The notes below the pieces were generated by a model. It saw only the letters and a list, made by a program, of their open reading frames with translations. It was not told the origin of the DNA and did not search any database. DNA of 64,000 nucleotides from Desulfosporosinus sp. OT (lineage in GTDB: Bacteria > Bacillota > Desulfitobacteriia > Desulfitobacteriales > Desulfitobacteriaceae), in the NCBI RefSeq assembly GCF_000224515.1, contig NZ_AGAF01000178.1:62001-126000 (forward strand). Direction: 5' to 3'. Shown here in pieces: positions 17,184 to 26,720 of this stretch (positions within the stretch are counted from its first letter, which is position 1; every line of letters starts with the position of its first letter). The position numbers and the translations under genes were made by a program.

Positions 17184-17381
17184 TTATAAACTATTAAGTT
17201 TTGCAAAAAAACCATCGTTTTGACTGGAATCGGGCATCGTAAGCTCACGTACTGTTTTCTTAGTCGGTTTCTGAACCTTTTGAAAATAGGTAGAATGTTT
17301 CTTTTTAGCCGAGCCTGCATCGGAGTACAATGTAACAATTAAAATAGCAATTGCAATTAGGACCATTAATCCTTCTAACAT
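17184..17381 (-). CDS. Small single-pass membrane protein
   Basis: The product of 65 residues starts MLEGLMVLIAIAILIVTLY, one transmembrane helix, followed by a basic soluble tail (KKKHSTYFQKVQKPTKK). ATG 17381 is chosen because GGAGGTG lies upstream; a longer frame from 17399 includes that site. I do not recognise a family. It lies between the FtsA-like gene and lgt, followed by its own terminator. Confidence 0.6.
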   Translation of the reverse strand: MLEGLMVLIAIAILIVTLYSDAGSAKKKHSTYFQKVQKPTKKTVRELTMPDSSQNDGFFAKLNSL

Positions 17382-17437
17382 TTCTCTACACACCTCCATT
17401 ACTATTTTATGGCCTATAGCCTAATTGTCAAGTGTTT

Positions 17438-19543
17438 TTAATCCCAAATCGCCGTAACTCGGTCACCCGGGTGTAAAACAGTTGTGAATTCAGCCATTTG
17501 ACCATTGACTTTTAATTTTAATGAGGACCCTGACGGGACCTCTTTAGGAAACTTGACGTAGGGCAAAAGGTCTGAAAGAATTGGCATTCGCTTAAATCCT
17601 TGTACCCTCAGGTCCATTCCATCCTTAAGCGGTTGGTTCTCTGACACGGGCTGTCCACGGAAGGAAATGATCGTTTCTTGGGGAGGAAATTCTATTTCTA
17701 CCCCATTTACGCTGAAAATGAGCGGCCTAGGCAGAAGGTCCAGTTCACCGATCATGATCTGCTTGGTGTTAACTTCTATTGAATCTCCATCATAGATTGT
17801 ACAACTATCCTCAACCCTACAACCATTGACCAAAATCTCTTGATCTAGGTTAATTTTATGTGCTTCTCCATTGATCCCATATTCTATCTCTTCTTTCTTT
17901 TGCAGATTATAGCCCTTTTGCTTAAGAAGATTTTTTAAGTCATCATTGGGGATGTACGTTATTTTGCATCCATCGAGGATCGTATCTTTTTCGCAGGCTA
18001 GCTGATCATTCACCAAAACTTGAGGGGCATAAATCTCGCGTTGACCGTTCCATAATATCCACTTTGCATCATGTGGAGGCAACACCTCTTTAAAGCTTAC
18101 TTGGGCATCTTTTCCCGGCTCTCCAGGAATGAACGTAATTTGATCACCTGCTTTTAGGGCCTGTTCTAATTTACCCGGTATGCCATTCACCGATAATTGG
18201 GCAGGACTACCCAGCGTCCCCTTAATAACCCGCATTTCGCAATTCCATTCAAACGTCAATGCTGCTCCCGGCTTACCAAAAAAAGATCGCGGCAATATTC
18301 CAGCAGCGAGCAGAGCTTCTGCTACCGTCGCAAGTTGTATTTCAAAAATCGAAACAATCGTATTGTTCACTGTCACGCTGTAATACTGAAGCCCCTTGCC
18401 TTCCAGCGCAGCAATTCCAATCCCGATTGGGGTAATACTTTCCGGTCCCTTTAAACTCTTTTCCCCAAAAATCTCGCCTAACCGTTCTCTGACTTGAATC
18501 CCAACTCTATTCTGAGGAATTCCCAAGGTCTCAGCGACCATTTCAGAAAGCATAGGAGTTAAACTCCCTCCGCCAATCAGAATAATGGCTTGAGGAACGT
18601 CGTTGTTGAGAATTAGAATCTCTTTTGAAATACTCTCCGCTAATTTGCCGACCACGGATCTAATTACATTTAACACGTCTTCTTTTTTGGCGACGACTTT
18701 AGCTCCGAGAAAATCTTTAAAATTCAGTTGGGCTTTGGTATTTATTTCCCTTTTAACTTTTTCTCCTACCTTAAAATCCAACAAATAGTGCGTGCAGATC
18801 GCTTCAGTGACCTCATCACCAGCCATAGGGACCATCCCATAGGCGAAAAATGAACCATTCCGTGTCAAGGCTATATCCGCGGTTCCAGCCCCAATATCAA
18901 CCAAAGCCAGATTAAGGCGCCTCATGTTCAATGGAATGGCTGCTTGACCTGCCGCAATAGGTTCCAATGTTAGACTTGTCATTTCTAGACCTACCTGACT
19001 TAATACTGCTACCAAACCATCGACAACAGTCCGGGGCAAGAAGGTTGCAATGACAGAAACCTTTGCGACTTTTCCCCTCTGCCCAATCAAATTGGAAATT
19101 TCCTCTCCCTCATTCCACCAGGCGATGGGGCTGTATCCAACACAGTGATAGCTTTGAGCATCATCATCTGTTGATGACTGCAATTGGCGAAGTGCCAGAT
19201 GCACTGCTTCCATTTCTAAAGCTAATACATCCTCCCTTTCCCAGCGCACAGGAAGAGGCTCCTTATGTTCAGCACAAGCAACTTCGGTTCGGAGCGCCCG
19301 ACCTGCGGCCGCCACAGCTACTTGTTTTAAGGGCATATCAAGTTTTTTTTCAAGGGCCTCTTTGACTTTAATAACGGCCCGAGCAACTTCATTGACATCA
19401 TGAACTTGCCCATCATACATGGCACGCTGCTTATGTTCTGTCTTGGCGCTGGCTAAAATTTCATAACCCTGCTCTTTGTTCTTGGTCATGACAAGTCCCA
19501 TCACCATACGGGTACCAATATCTAGCGCAAAAATAGGTTCCAC
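17438..19543 (-). CDS. FtsA/PilM-like actin-fold ATPase with long C-terminal extension
   Basis: The first 370 or so residues are an actin-fold ATPase of the FtsA/PilM class: phosphate-1 FALDIGTRMVMGLV, phosphate-2 LALVDIGAGTADIAL, and the adenosine motif AIILIGGGSLTPML. The remaining 330 residues contain small repeated beta-rich segments ending in motifs like VNGxxxEFxxxLxPGD. FtsA itself is about 420 residues, so this is a distinct long form, seen in Peptococcaceae-type genomes as an FtsA-domain protein. No amphipathic membrane-targeting tail is obvious. A GTG start with GAGGTG upstream is used. It may act in a division- or envelope-linked structure. Confidence 0.78.
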   Translation of the reverse strand: MEPIFALDIGTRMVMGLVMTKNKEQGYEILASAKTEHKQRAMYDGQVHDVNEVARAVIKVKEALEKKLDMPLKQVAVAAAGRALRTEVACAEHKEPLPVRWEREDVLALEMEAVHLALRQLQSSTDDDAQSYHCVGYSPIAWWNEGEEISNLIGQRGKVAKVSVIATFLPRTVVDGLVAVLSQVGLEMTSLTLEPIAAGQAAIPLNMRRLNLALVDIGAGTADIALTRNGSFFAYGMVPMAGDEVTEAICTHYLLDFKVGEKVKREINTKAQLNFKDFLGAKVVAKKEDVLNVIRSVVGKLAESISKEILILNNDVPQAIILIGGGSLTPMLSEMVAETLGIPQNRVGIQVRERLGEIFGEKSLKGPESITPIGIGIAALEGKGLQYYSVTVNNTIVSIFEIQLATVAEALLAAGILPRSFFGKPGAALTFEWNCEMRVIKGTLGSPAQLSVNGIPGKLEQALKAGDQITFIPGEPGKDAQVSFKEVLPPHDAKWILWNGQREIYAPQVLVNDQLACEKDTILDGCKITYIPNDDLKNLLKQKGYNLQKKEEIEYGINGEAHKINLDQEILVNGCRVEDSCTIYDGDSIEVNTKQIMIGELDLLPRPLIFSVNGVEIEFPPQETIISFRGQPVSENQPLKDGMDLRVQGFKRMPILSDLLPYVKFPKEVPSGSSLKLKVNGQMAEFTTVLHPGDRVTAIWD

Positions 19544-19758
19544 TTACTTCACCTCTCTAGAAGAGAGTTCGACTCATTTCAGCTAAATTCCTTCTCGTTC
19601 CAGTTAAACAACTTTATCAATCCTCTACTTGGGGAGGGCATTTCAAGCGTAATTTCAATTTCCAGAAAACCATGTAGGCCCAAGCCCTAAGGTCGTTCTA
19701 CACCCCCGTCGACTGCAACCAGAAAAAGTTTCTGCTTAGTGTAGCGTGTACAAATGAG

Positions 19759-21186
19759 TTAAGACACTTCCTCCCCAAAAACATATCGCGTTTCACCATA
19801 CTCTTCAATGTCACGTTTCCTGGCTTCATATCCCTGGCGACCCATTAATGCATATGTCCCGTTCTTACCTTCCTCGACTCCCGGTTGATCGAAAGCATTG
19901 ATGTCCAATAATTCACCCATATAGGCCGTCTCCCACTCAAGTAGGAGAAGTAATTGCCCTACATGATAAGCATCTAAGGCAGGTAGTATAATCTTCTGAT
20001 GTTGCCGCCCAGCAAGGGTCAAGGCGTATTCGGTTGCTTTTTGTTCCGCAAACAACAGCTCTTCCAGGGTCCGCCCCCCTAAGAATTGAATGTCTTCAGG
20101 TAACTCTAAATCGATCGGAATCTCTTGAGATTCCTTAAATTTCTGTACGGCTACAAAGGTTATAACCTTATCATCGGGCCCCTCAGCATATAACTGAACT
20201 TGGGAATGTTGATCTGTTACCCCCAACGCTTTCACAGGTGTTTGTCCGATGTGAACAGCACGTCCCTGTCGATCGTAACCTTTCCCTAAGCTTTCCGCCC
20301 ACAATTGAGCATACCAGTCAGCCATTGTTTTTAAACCGTCCGCATAGGGCATAAACACCGAGATATTTTTTCCCTTTTGCCATGACAAAAGAGCTAGGGC
20401 CGCTCGTAATTGTGCCGGATTAGAGGATACCCCCTTAGCTGCCCTGATCTGCTGATCCATTACTAAAGCACCTTCAAGCAGCTGATTAATATCAACCCCG
20501 CATATGGCGGCAGCAAGCAATCCTACGGGCGTCAGTTCTGAGAAGCGCCCGCCAATTCCAGCGGGAATCACAAACCGTTTATATCCCTCTTTCAGAGCAA
20601 TCGGCAGAAGATTTCCCTTTTCTTTATCTGTCGTGACGACAATATGTTCAGCGTAGCTGTCTCCACATACCCGTCGTAGGGTATCTCGAACAATTAGAAA
20701 TTGAGCCATAGTTTCTGAGGTGTTACCTGATTTTGAAATTACATTAAAAAGAGTTTTGCTTGGCTCAAGCATCTGCAACAACTCATTCACGCGTACCGGA
20801 TCAATATTATCCACGACATAAAAGCGGGGGCGGTGACCGCGCTCGGCCGGAGAAAGTTCATTATAATAGTAATGATTTAGTGCTTGGTGAACAGCTAACG
20901 GCCCTAGAGCAGACCCTCCGATTCCCAAAACTACAAAATTTTCAAATTTAGGAGTAATACTATTAGCATACTCAATTATTTCTGAGAGTTCAGTTTTCAT
21001 GTGAACTAAAAGCTTTGAGAAATCAAGCTCTCCAGCATCTCTACGGGTCAAGAGTGAAACCTGCGCTTGGTCCAAAGCGTTCTGAAGGCCCAACAGTTCC
21101 TCTTCTTTAAACCCCTTCGGATTTTGATAATTACTCATCATTCCAGTATAATCTATCATTATTGTAGGTTTGGCTTGGTTTTCCAT
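19759..21186 (-). CDS. pgi: Glucose-6-phosphate isomerase
   Basis: Pgi interconverts glucose-6-phosphate and fructose-6-phosphate. The 475-residue product has FVVLGIGGSALGPLAVH, FNVISKSGNTSETMAQF (the phosphate-binding SGNT loop), GGRFSELTPVGLL and QLLLLLEWETAYMGEL. It is next to pfkA on the same strand, 38 bp apart, giving a short upper-glycolysis pair. GAGGGTGAG precedes the ATG. Confidence 0.96.
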   Translation of the reverse strand: MENQAKPTIMIDYTGMMSNYQNPKGFKEEELLGLQNALDQAQVSLLTRRDAGELDFSKLLVHMKTELSEIIEYANSITPKFENFVVLGIGGSALGPLAVHQALNHYYYNELSPAERGHRPRFYVVDNIDPVRVNELLQMLEPSKTLFNVISKSGNTSETMAQFLIVRDTLRRVCGDSYAEHIVVTTDKEKGNLLPIALKEGYKRFVIPAGIGGRFSELTPVGLLAAAICGVDINQLLEGALVMDQQIRAAKGVSSNPAQLRAALALLSWQKGKNISVFMPYADGLKTMADWYAQLWAESLGKGYDRQGRAVHIGQTPVKALGVTDQHSQVQLYAEGPDDKVITFVAVQKFKESQEIPIDLELPEDIQFLGGRTLEELLFAEQKATEYALTLAGRQHQKIILPALDAYHVGQLLLLLEWETAYMGELLDINAFDQPGVEEGKNGTYALMGRQGYEARKRDIEEYGETRYVFGEEVS

Positions 21187-21224
21187 TACTCACCCTCATC
21201 TCTAAAATTATTTTCTGTTGTATA

Positions 21225-22196
21225 CTAAATCGAAAGCTCATTCGCTAAATCATAAAGTTCTTTATTAAATGGCCGCCGTATACCATAAGCGGAATCTAAC
21301 GGTCTAGCGACAACGGCTTGATCGACATAAGCAGTCATCTTATTGGATTCTTTTTCCAAAATGATCTCAACCGCTTTGCCACCCATGCCTGCGGCAATCA
21401 CGGCATCTAAAGCGCTTGGGTTTCCGCCACGTTGTATATGGCCTAAAACAGTGATCCGAGTCTCAAACCCTGAACGGGTTCGCAATTCTTCTCCGATTTT
21501 ATAAGCGCTTCCCACACCTTCAGAAACTAAGATAATGCTATGGTTTTTCCCACGTTGATGACCACGCTTTAATTTATCACTGATTTCATCTAGATTATAC
21601 GGAATTTCAGGGACCAAGATTGATTCAGCTCCACAGGCTAAACCTGCCTGAAGTGCAATGTTTCCGCAATTTCTTCCCATAACTTCCACAATAAACGTCC
21701 GTTCGTGAGAAGACGCTGTATCTCGAATTTTACTCACGGCATCCACGACGGTATTCGTGGCTGTATCGAATCCTATTGTCAAATCAGTTCCAGCGATATC
21801 ATTGTCAATAGTTCCTGGAATCCCTACAATCTGAATACCTTGAGCTACTAAAGTTTGGGCTCCGCGAAAAGACCCATCTCCTCCGATTACTACCAATGCT
21901 TCAATTCTATGCTTATGTAACTGTTCTAGAGCCTTCTGCTGTCCTTCTTGGGTCCGCATTTCTTCGGAACGTGCTGTCTTCAATATCGTTCCACCCCGAA
22001 GTACAATATCCGCAACAGAACCTATGCTCATTGCTTGAATTTCTCCATGTATAAGCCCCTCATAGCCGCGACTTACTCCATAAACCTCAAGCCCATGGTA
22101 AATCCCTTTCCTCACCACTGCGCGAAGGGCTGCGTTCATACCTGGAGCATCCCCTCCGCTAGTTAGTACCCCAATCCGTTGTATTTTACCCGACAT
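21225..22196 (-). CDS. pfkA: ATP-dependent 6-phosphofructokinase
   Basis: PfkA phosphorylates fructose-6-phosphate. From ATG 22196 the product is 323 residues, typical for bacterial ATP-PFK. TSGGDAPGMNAALRA contains the nucleotide-binding glycines, GGDGSFRGAQ the ATP site, and GIPGTIDNDIAGTD the catalytic aspartate region. The G-D-G-S pattern, with glycine after GGD, favours ATP over pyrophosphate as donor. GAAGGGGTG is spaced correctly for this start and not for the upstream ATG. Confidence 0.95.
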   Translation of the reverse strand: MSGKIQRIGVLTSGGDAPGMNAALRAVVRKGIYHGLEVYGVSRGYEGLIHGEIQAMSIGSVADIVLRGGTILKTARSEEMRTQEGQQKALEQLHKHRIEALVVIGGDGSFRGAQTLVAQGIQIVGIPGTIDNDIAGTDLTIGFDTATNTVVDAVSKIRDTASSHERTFIVEVMGRNCGNIALQAGLACGAESILVPEIPYNLDEISDKLKRGHQRGKNHSIILVSEGVGSAYKIGEELRTRSGFETRITVLGHIQRGGNPSALDAVIAAGMGGKAVEIILEKESNKMTAYVDQAVVARPLDSAYGIRRPFNKELYDLANELSI

Positions 22197-22321
22197 AGTA
22201 TCACCCCTTCTCATTATCTTCTTTATCATAGTTTCTACTCTAGTAAATCACATTATTTTTGTCTAATCGAGCGTTATGTGCTGTATGAGTTAAGGCCAAC
22301 AAAGACAAAAGTATTAATAAA

Positions 22322-23290
22322 CTATGCTTTAAAAGACTTTAATATTATTTCATATATTTTATATAGTTCTTGATCACTTGCCAGCTTAGCCTGGATTTTT
22401 TGATAAGAGGTTATCATGGTAGAATGTTTACGATTAAAATAACACGCGATTAACGGAAAAGAAATCTGGCAAAGAGTCCGTATCGTATATATGGCTAATT
22501 GTCTCGCTTCATTCACATTAGTCTTTCGACTTGGCCCTACCAATTCCTCAACAGAAACTTTCGTATTCTGGGAAACTATGTTGATAATATTTATTGGATC
22601 AGCAACCATTTTTCTTTTTTCTTCTTCCTTATCCCAAAAGACTTGGAAACACTGCAAGCTAAGTTCATCTTCTTCTAATTCTGCAAATTGAATAAATTGC
22701 TCAACAACCCTCATGGCATCTGCTAAATTGTCTGTAAGCCTAGCAATAACACCCACGACCAATCTGTCCATGAAAAGGTGTTTTTGATGAATATATTCGT
22801 CCAGGAAGCGCTCCATCTCATGTTCAAGAGGGCAATTAACTGGGACGACTACGCCACTCAAAAAACGAGACCCCAGCCGCTCTCCGAGAAATTCCAGCTG
22901 TGGCAGATTGGCTTCCAGTGAAATGACCATTTTTCCTCCATTTCCAATGACATATTCGTATGTGTAATGGAGTTCTTCGATCGTTTTAACTTTGCCCTCA
23001 AAAAATTGAAGATCATCAATCAGAAGCAACCGAGTAGAGCGGTACCGTTGCCGAAAAAGCTTAAGCTTGTTATCCTGAGCTGCATAAGCATACTGACGAG
23101 AAAAAGACAGAGCATCGGTAAATATAACCTCTTCATTCAACCTATTATGTTGATAAAGAGAGCGCAACATAGTTGATTTACCTATCCCCCTTGGTCCGTA
23201 AATCAGCGTAACATTTGGAGCTGCTTCTAGTCGGTAACTTCTGATCAGACGCCAGGCTCGAATATTGAATTCACTTAAAAACCAGTTCAA
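22322..23290 (-). CDS. DnaA paralogue lacking the N-terminal domains
   Basis: The product of about 322 residues has an AAA+ domain with Walker A (YGPRGIGKSTML) and Walker B (LLLIDDLQFF), then a C-terminal helix-turn-helix region like DnaA domain IV: ARQLAIYTIRTLC, SFPLIACYFNRKHSTMITSY. In DnaA the signature is built on GRDHTTV, here RKHSTMI. DnaA domains I and II (DnaB loading and oligomer contacts) are absent, and the protein starts at the AAA+ core. TTG 23290 with AAAGGAGAGG upstream is preferred. It is not the chromosomal initiator; it could be a regulator of initiation like Hda, or a transcription factor binding DnaA boxes. Confidence 0.8.
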   Translation of the reverse strand: MNWFLSEFNIRAWRLIRSYRLEAAPNVTLIYGPRGIGKSTMLRSLYQHNRLNEEVIFTDALSFSRQYAYAAQDNKLKLFRQRYRSTRLLLIDDLQFFEGKVKTIEELHYTYEYVIGNGGKMVISLEANLPQLEFLGERLGSRFLSGVVVPVNCPLEHEMERFLDEYIHQKHLFMDRLVVGVIARLTDNLADAMRVVEQFIQFAELEEDELSLQCFQVFWDKEEEKRKMVADPINIINIVSQNTKVSVEELVGPSRKTNVNEARQLAIYTIRTLCQISFPLIACYFNRKHSTMITSYQKIQAKLASDQELYKIYEIILKSFKA

Positions 23291-23442
23291 AGGTGCCTCT
23301 CCTTTATTTAACCTAGTAGAGATAAAAGGGTTGCCCAATCGTCAAGGCTATTATCGCATTAAATTGGAAAGGAATTTAGCCTTTCATGTCGAAACAATTC
23401 AGAAATACAGCTTCACTCTATTTCTTGAAGGGGGCACAATTG

Positions 23443-24327
23443 ATGACAATTAATAAGCACGACAGAGCTGCTGTAAATGCCAAGAGCAATGGAGAAGGCA
23501 TGTATGATATTCAGAAAATCTGCGATGCCCACATTCATCTTTTTCCCGATCGCTTAATGGGAGCGATTTTAGATTGGTTTGTGCAACGAGGTTGGACTAT
23601 GCCCTATCGCCAACCCGTTGAGACCCTTTTGAATTATCTTGAAAACATTGGGGTAACATCGGCTTTTGTTTTAGGGTATGTCCACAAAAAGGATATGGCG
23701 GCAGGTATCAACTCATGGCTCAAAGATGTTTGTGAAAAGCATCCATGGTTACACCCTTTTGCTGCCCTTCATCAAGATGACACTGCGCTAGAGAAAATCT
23801 TAAGTCAAGCCCTTGATGAATGGGATTTTCCCGGTGTCAAGATTCACGCGTTTGTGCAAAATGTTGCTGCTAATGACGAACGTTTGTGGCCTATGTATGG
23901 CATGCTCAGTGAAAGGCGAAAGGGGATAATTCTCCATTTAAGTGGGCTGCCTATTGAAACCCCTAATACACGAGTTGATGCACTTCTAGATGTACTAAAG
24001 TCCTTCCCTAATCTGAAGATCACCATCGCGCACATGGGTCTTCCTAAGGACTTCTCTCTAGCTGTAAAATTAGCTGCTAACTATTCGAACGTTTACCTGG
24101 ATACTGCCTATATGTTAGGTAACCCCCGCTTTCCATTGCAGGAAGACTGGCTCAAAGCAATAGACGCTAATCCAACTAAATTCATTTATGGCTCGGATTT
24201 TCCAATAATGGACTACTCCCCCCAAGATGCCATCCAAGCCGTTAACCTGCTTCCTCTTACGAAAGAAGTAAAATCACAATTGTTATGGGATAATGCCCAG
24301 AGATTTCTCCATACAGAAAAGTCATAA
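23443..24327 (+). CDS. Amidohydrolase family (amidohydrolase 2) protein
   Basis: The 294-residue product is a TIM-barrel metal hydrolase: an HxH motif near the N-terminus (DAHIHLF), conserved barrel strands ending in FPGVKIHAF, GIILHLSG and ITIAHMG, and the final metal aspartate in YGSDFP. This is the PF04909 arrangement, with hydrolase or decarboxylase activity on unknown substrates. ATG 23443 with GGGGG upstream is chosen over an earlier in-frame ATG. It converges with the LysR gene 21 bp downstream. Confidence 0.85.
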   Translation: MTINKHDRAAVNAKSNGEGMYDIQKICDAHIHLFPDRLMGAILDWFVQRGWTMPYRQPVETLLNYLENIGVTSAFVLGYVHKKDMAAGINSWLKDVCEKHPWLHPFAALHQDDTALEKILSQALDEWDFPGVKIHAFVQNVAANDERLWPMYGMLSERRKGIILHLSGLPIETPNTRVDALLDVLKSFPNLKITIAHMGLPKDFSLAVKLAANYSNVYLDTAYMLGNPRFPLQEDWLKAIDANPTKFIYGSDFPIMDYSPQDAIQAVNLLPLTKEVKSQLLWDNAQRFLHTEKS

Positions 24328-24348
24328 AGAAGACTTAGTGTTTTTTCT

Positions 24349-25257
24349 TTATTTCCCCTGGCCTCCAACCTCTGCCTTCTGAGCTGCTAGATATCTGTAG
24401 CACTCATCAGCAATGACCGTCAAGGACTTATTCCTACGGGTTAAAAGGTAAAAACCACGTTCAATCGAAAAATCTTGGACATTCACCCATACTAAACCTT
24501 GCTCGGCATGAGACTCTAAGGCATGTCTTGATAGAAACGAATAACCTAGCCCAGAACGAACAGCATTTTTCACACCTTCTGTACTTCCAACTTCTAAGGC
24601 TATGTTGAAGTCATTTAAATCGAGTCCGCGTTTAGTAAGCGCCTCTTCGAAGGCCCTCCGATGGCCGGAGCCGTTCTCCCGAATAATCATCGGATAATCC
24701 CGCAGCATATTAATTTCAACACTTTGATTAGTACATAATGGATGATCAGAAGAGACTACAAAACCTAGTTCATCCTTAACCCAGTATTCAGAAGTTAGTT
24801 TTTCCGTATCGAATACTGCTCCAACAACGGCAAAATCCACTTCGTGAGCAAGTGCCTTTTCTGCCATCTCTAGACTGTCTCCGATGGATAATTTGAATTG
24901 TATTTCAGGATACAGTTTTCTGAAAGAAGCTAAGAAATTGGGCAGTAAATATTCGCCTGGAATGTGTGAAGCACCGATATGGATTTTGCCATTCATTAGC
25001 CTTTCCGAACCTCCGATTTCTCGCATAAGCTCTGACCATTCATCGAGCATATGGAAGGCATGCCGATAAACTGTTTCACCCTCCGGTGTTAGCGCAAAAC
25101 CCTTTCCCTTGCGATATAGCAATTTTACCCCCAGTTTCTCTTCGAGCGCCCGCATCTGATTGGAGACCGCAGGTTGGCTAATTCCTAATTTTCGCGCAAC
25201 AACAGTAAAACTCTGTTCCTCTACAACTTGACCAAATAAACGCAGCAAATCTAACAT
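24349..25257 (-). CDS. LysR family transcriptional regulator
   Basis: The 302-residue product has the LysR HTH at residues 3-62 (VARKLGISQPAVSNQMRALEEKLG) and an effector-binding domain starting near IHIGASHIPGEYLLP. The GEYLLP and YPMIIRENGSGHRR patterns are like the CysL/CysB-related group, which sense small sulfur or carboxylate metabolites, but the ligand is not known. ATG 25257 is used because GGAGGGGG lies 6 bp upstream. It is convergent with the amidohydrolase gene, so it does not share a divergent control region with it. Confidence 0.9.
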   Translation of the reverse strand: MLDLLRLFGQVVEEQSFTVVARKLGISQPAVSNQMRALEEKLGVKLLYRKGKGFALTPEGETVYRHAFHMLDEWSELMREIGGSERLMNGKIHIGASHIPGEYLLPNFLASFRKLYPEIQFKLSIGDSLEMAEKALAHEVDFAVVGAVFDTEKLTSEYWVKDELGFVVSSDHPLCTNQSVEINMLRDYPMIIRENGSGHRRAFEEALTKRGLDLNDFNIALEVGSTEGVKNAVRSGLGYSFLSRHALESHAEQGLVWVNVQDFSIERGFYLLTRRNKSLTVIADECYRYLAAQKAEVGGQGK

Positions 25258-25342
25258 ATTAACCCCCTCCATCTGAGATTTCATCTTAGAACTAACGTTG
25301 GCCGAGTGGGCTTTCACCACCTAGTTAATCGCCATGCGTGGC

Positions 25343-25390
25343 ACACTACGCAGAAGAAGAGGGCCAGGCCCTCTTCTTCTGCGATAGTGT
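25343..25390. repeat. Long near-perfect hairpin
   Basis: A 17-bp perfect inner stem (25349-25365 with 25367-25383) is extended by a 6-bp outer stem (25343-25348 with 25385-25390), so 46 of 48 bases can pair. There is no T run on either side, so it may be an RNA 3'-end or stability element for the cyclophilin gene, or a palindromic repeat. Confidence 0.7.
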
Positions 25391-25416
25391 ACAATCTAGT
25401 GCCATTCAGAGTGTAA

Positions 25417-25935
25417 CTAGAGTTGAATGGTAACTTTCTTCATCCTTTGGTCTTCTAATGGTTTATCGCTACGATCCTTCTGAACACTGACAATCCGATC
25501 GACTTCTTCCATTCCTTCGATGACTTTTCCGAAGGAAGCATACTGACCATCTAAATGAGTTGAAGCCTTAACAACAATGAAAAATTGAGAACTAGCTGAA
25601 TTGGGGGCTGAGGTCCGAGCCATGGATATAACTCCACGGTCATGCCTTAAATCATTTTTAAAACCGTTGGAGGAAAATTCACCAGGAATTGTTTGTTTAC
25701 TACCACCCATTCCTGTCCCATTAGGGTCTCCGCCTTGGATCATAAAGCCTGGAATGACTCTATGGAAAATGAGGCCATCGAAAAATCCTTCAGTGACGAG
25801 GGATACAAAGTTCTTAACAGTTTGAGGTGCTACCTCTGGATATAGTTCAATCTTAATCGTGTTTCCGTTTTCCATCTCTAAAGTTACGATAGGATTTTGC
25901 TTAAGTCCTTGGTCTTGTGTACTTTCATTTGTCAC
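25417..25935 (-). CDS. Cyclophilin-type peptidyl-prolyl cis-trans isomerase
   Basis: The 172-residue product is a cyclophilin: FDGLIFHRVIPGFMIQGGDP contains the catalytic arginine and phenylalanine, SSQFFIVV follows, and LDGQYASFGKVIEGM closes the fold (tryptophan replaced by tyrosine, as in bacterial forms that bind cyclosporin weakly). There is no signal peptide, so it should be cytoplasmic. GTG 25935 is chosen because AAGGAGGT sits upstream; the longer ATG start would include that site. Confidence 0.92.
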   Translation of the reverse strand: MTNESTQDQGLKQNPIVTLEMENGNTIKIELYPEVAPQTVKNFVSLVTEGFFDGLIFHRVIPGFMIQGGDPNGTGMGGSKQTIPGEFSSNGFKNDLRHDRGVISMARTSAPNSASSQFFIVVKASTHLDGQYASFGKVIEGMEEVDRIVSVQKDRSDKPLEDQRMKKVTIQL

Positions 25936-26036
25936 CTGAGTGACCTCCTTCATGTTTGGGTTTTTATGTTTAGGTTTTTATCCTATAAATTATACCACTT
26001 GACTTGGCTTTCGCCTAATGTTAAGAAGGTTTTGTT

Positions 26037-26642
26037 TCAGTCTACCCGACCTCGTTTCACATTATAAAGATAGATTAAGAACACAATCAGGGCAAGAACA
26101 ATTCCACCTCGTGCCAAATAACGATGTAAAATAAACGTGATTTTTGCCCAGTGTTCTCCAAGGATTCGTCCCAGCGTAATAAACGTTAATGCCCATAGAA
26201 AAGCGCCCATCCCGGCTAACACTGCATACCGACCAAAATGAAGCTTACTCATCCCAGAAAAGTACGCAGTAAAATGACGAAATCCTGGAAAGAAGTACCC
26301 TATCACAATAAGTCGGTCGCCAAAATGCTGAAACCAATGTTCAGCCCGAGCGATCTTTTTTTCATTAAGATGAAGATAGGGGGCAATCTTATGCAAGAAC
26401 GGAATTCCTAATCGCCTTCCAACCCAATAACTCAAGTTCATTCCTAGAAAACTACCTAAAGTAGCGACAAAAAGGGTTTCCCCATAATTCATTCGCCCCA
26501 ATGTCGTTTGAAACCCACTAAACGTCATGAGAAATTCATCGGGTACCGGCACACCGACCATACCACCAATAAGTAGTAGAAATAAGCCTTCATAACGATA
26601 GTGATAAATTATATCCGTCACATAGTGCTCTAGCCCGTGCAT
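26037..26642 (-). CDS. DedA family membrane protein (first)
   Basis: This 201-residue protein is a DedA/SNARE-associated (VTT) domain protein: GGMVGVPVPDEFLMTFSGF, then LGSFLGMNLSYWVGRRLG and FGDRLIVIGYFFPGFRHFT with the conserved arginine. The family includes undecaprenyl phosphate flippases and other lipid transporters. It is the downstream partner of a second DedA gene 79 bp away on the same strand. Confidence 0.9.
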   Translation of the reverse strand: MHGLEHYVTDIIYHYRYEGLFLLLIGGMVGVPVPDEFLMTFSGFQTTLGRMNYGETLFVATLGSFLGMNLSYWVGRRLGIPFLHKIAPYLHLNEKKIARAEHWFQHFGDRLIVIGYFFPGFRHFTAYFSGMSKLHFGRYAVLAGMGAFLWALTFITLGRILGEHWAKITFILHRYLARGGIVLALIVFLIYLYNVKRGRVD

Positions 26643-26720
26643 ACCCTGCCTGCCTTCCTCAATGCGTGGTTCGTGGTTCCGTCGTTCTTAGTTCGAATAT
26701 AAGTAAAAAGCTGATATGTT

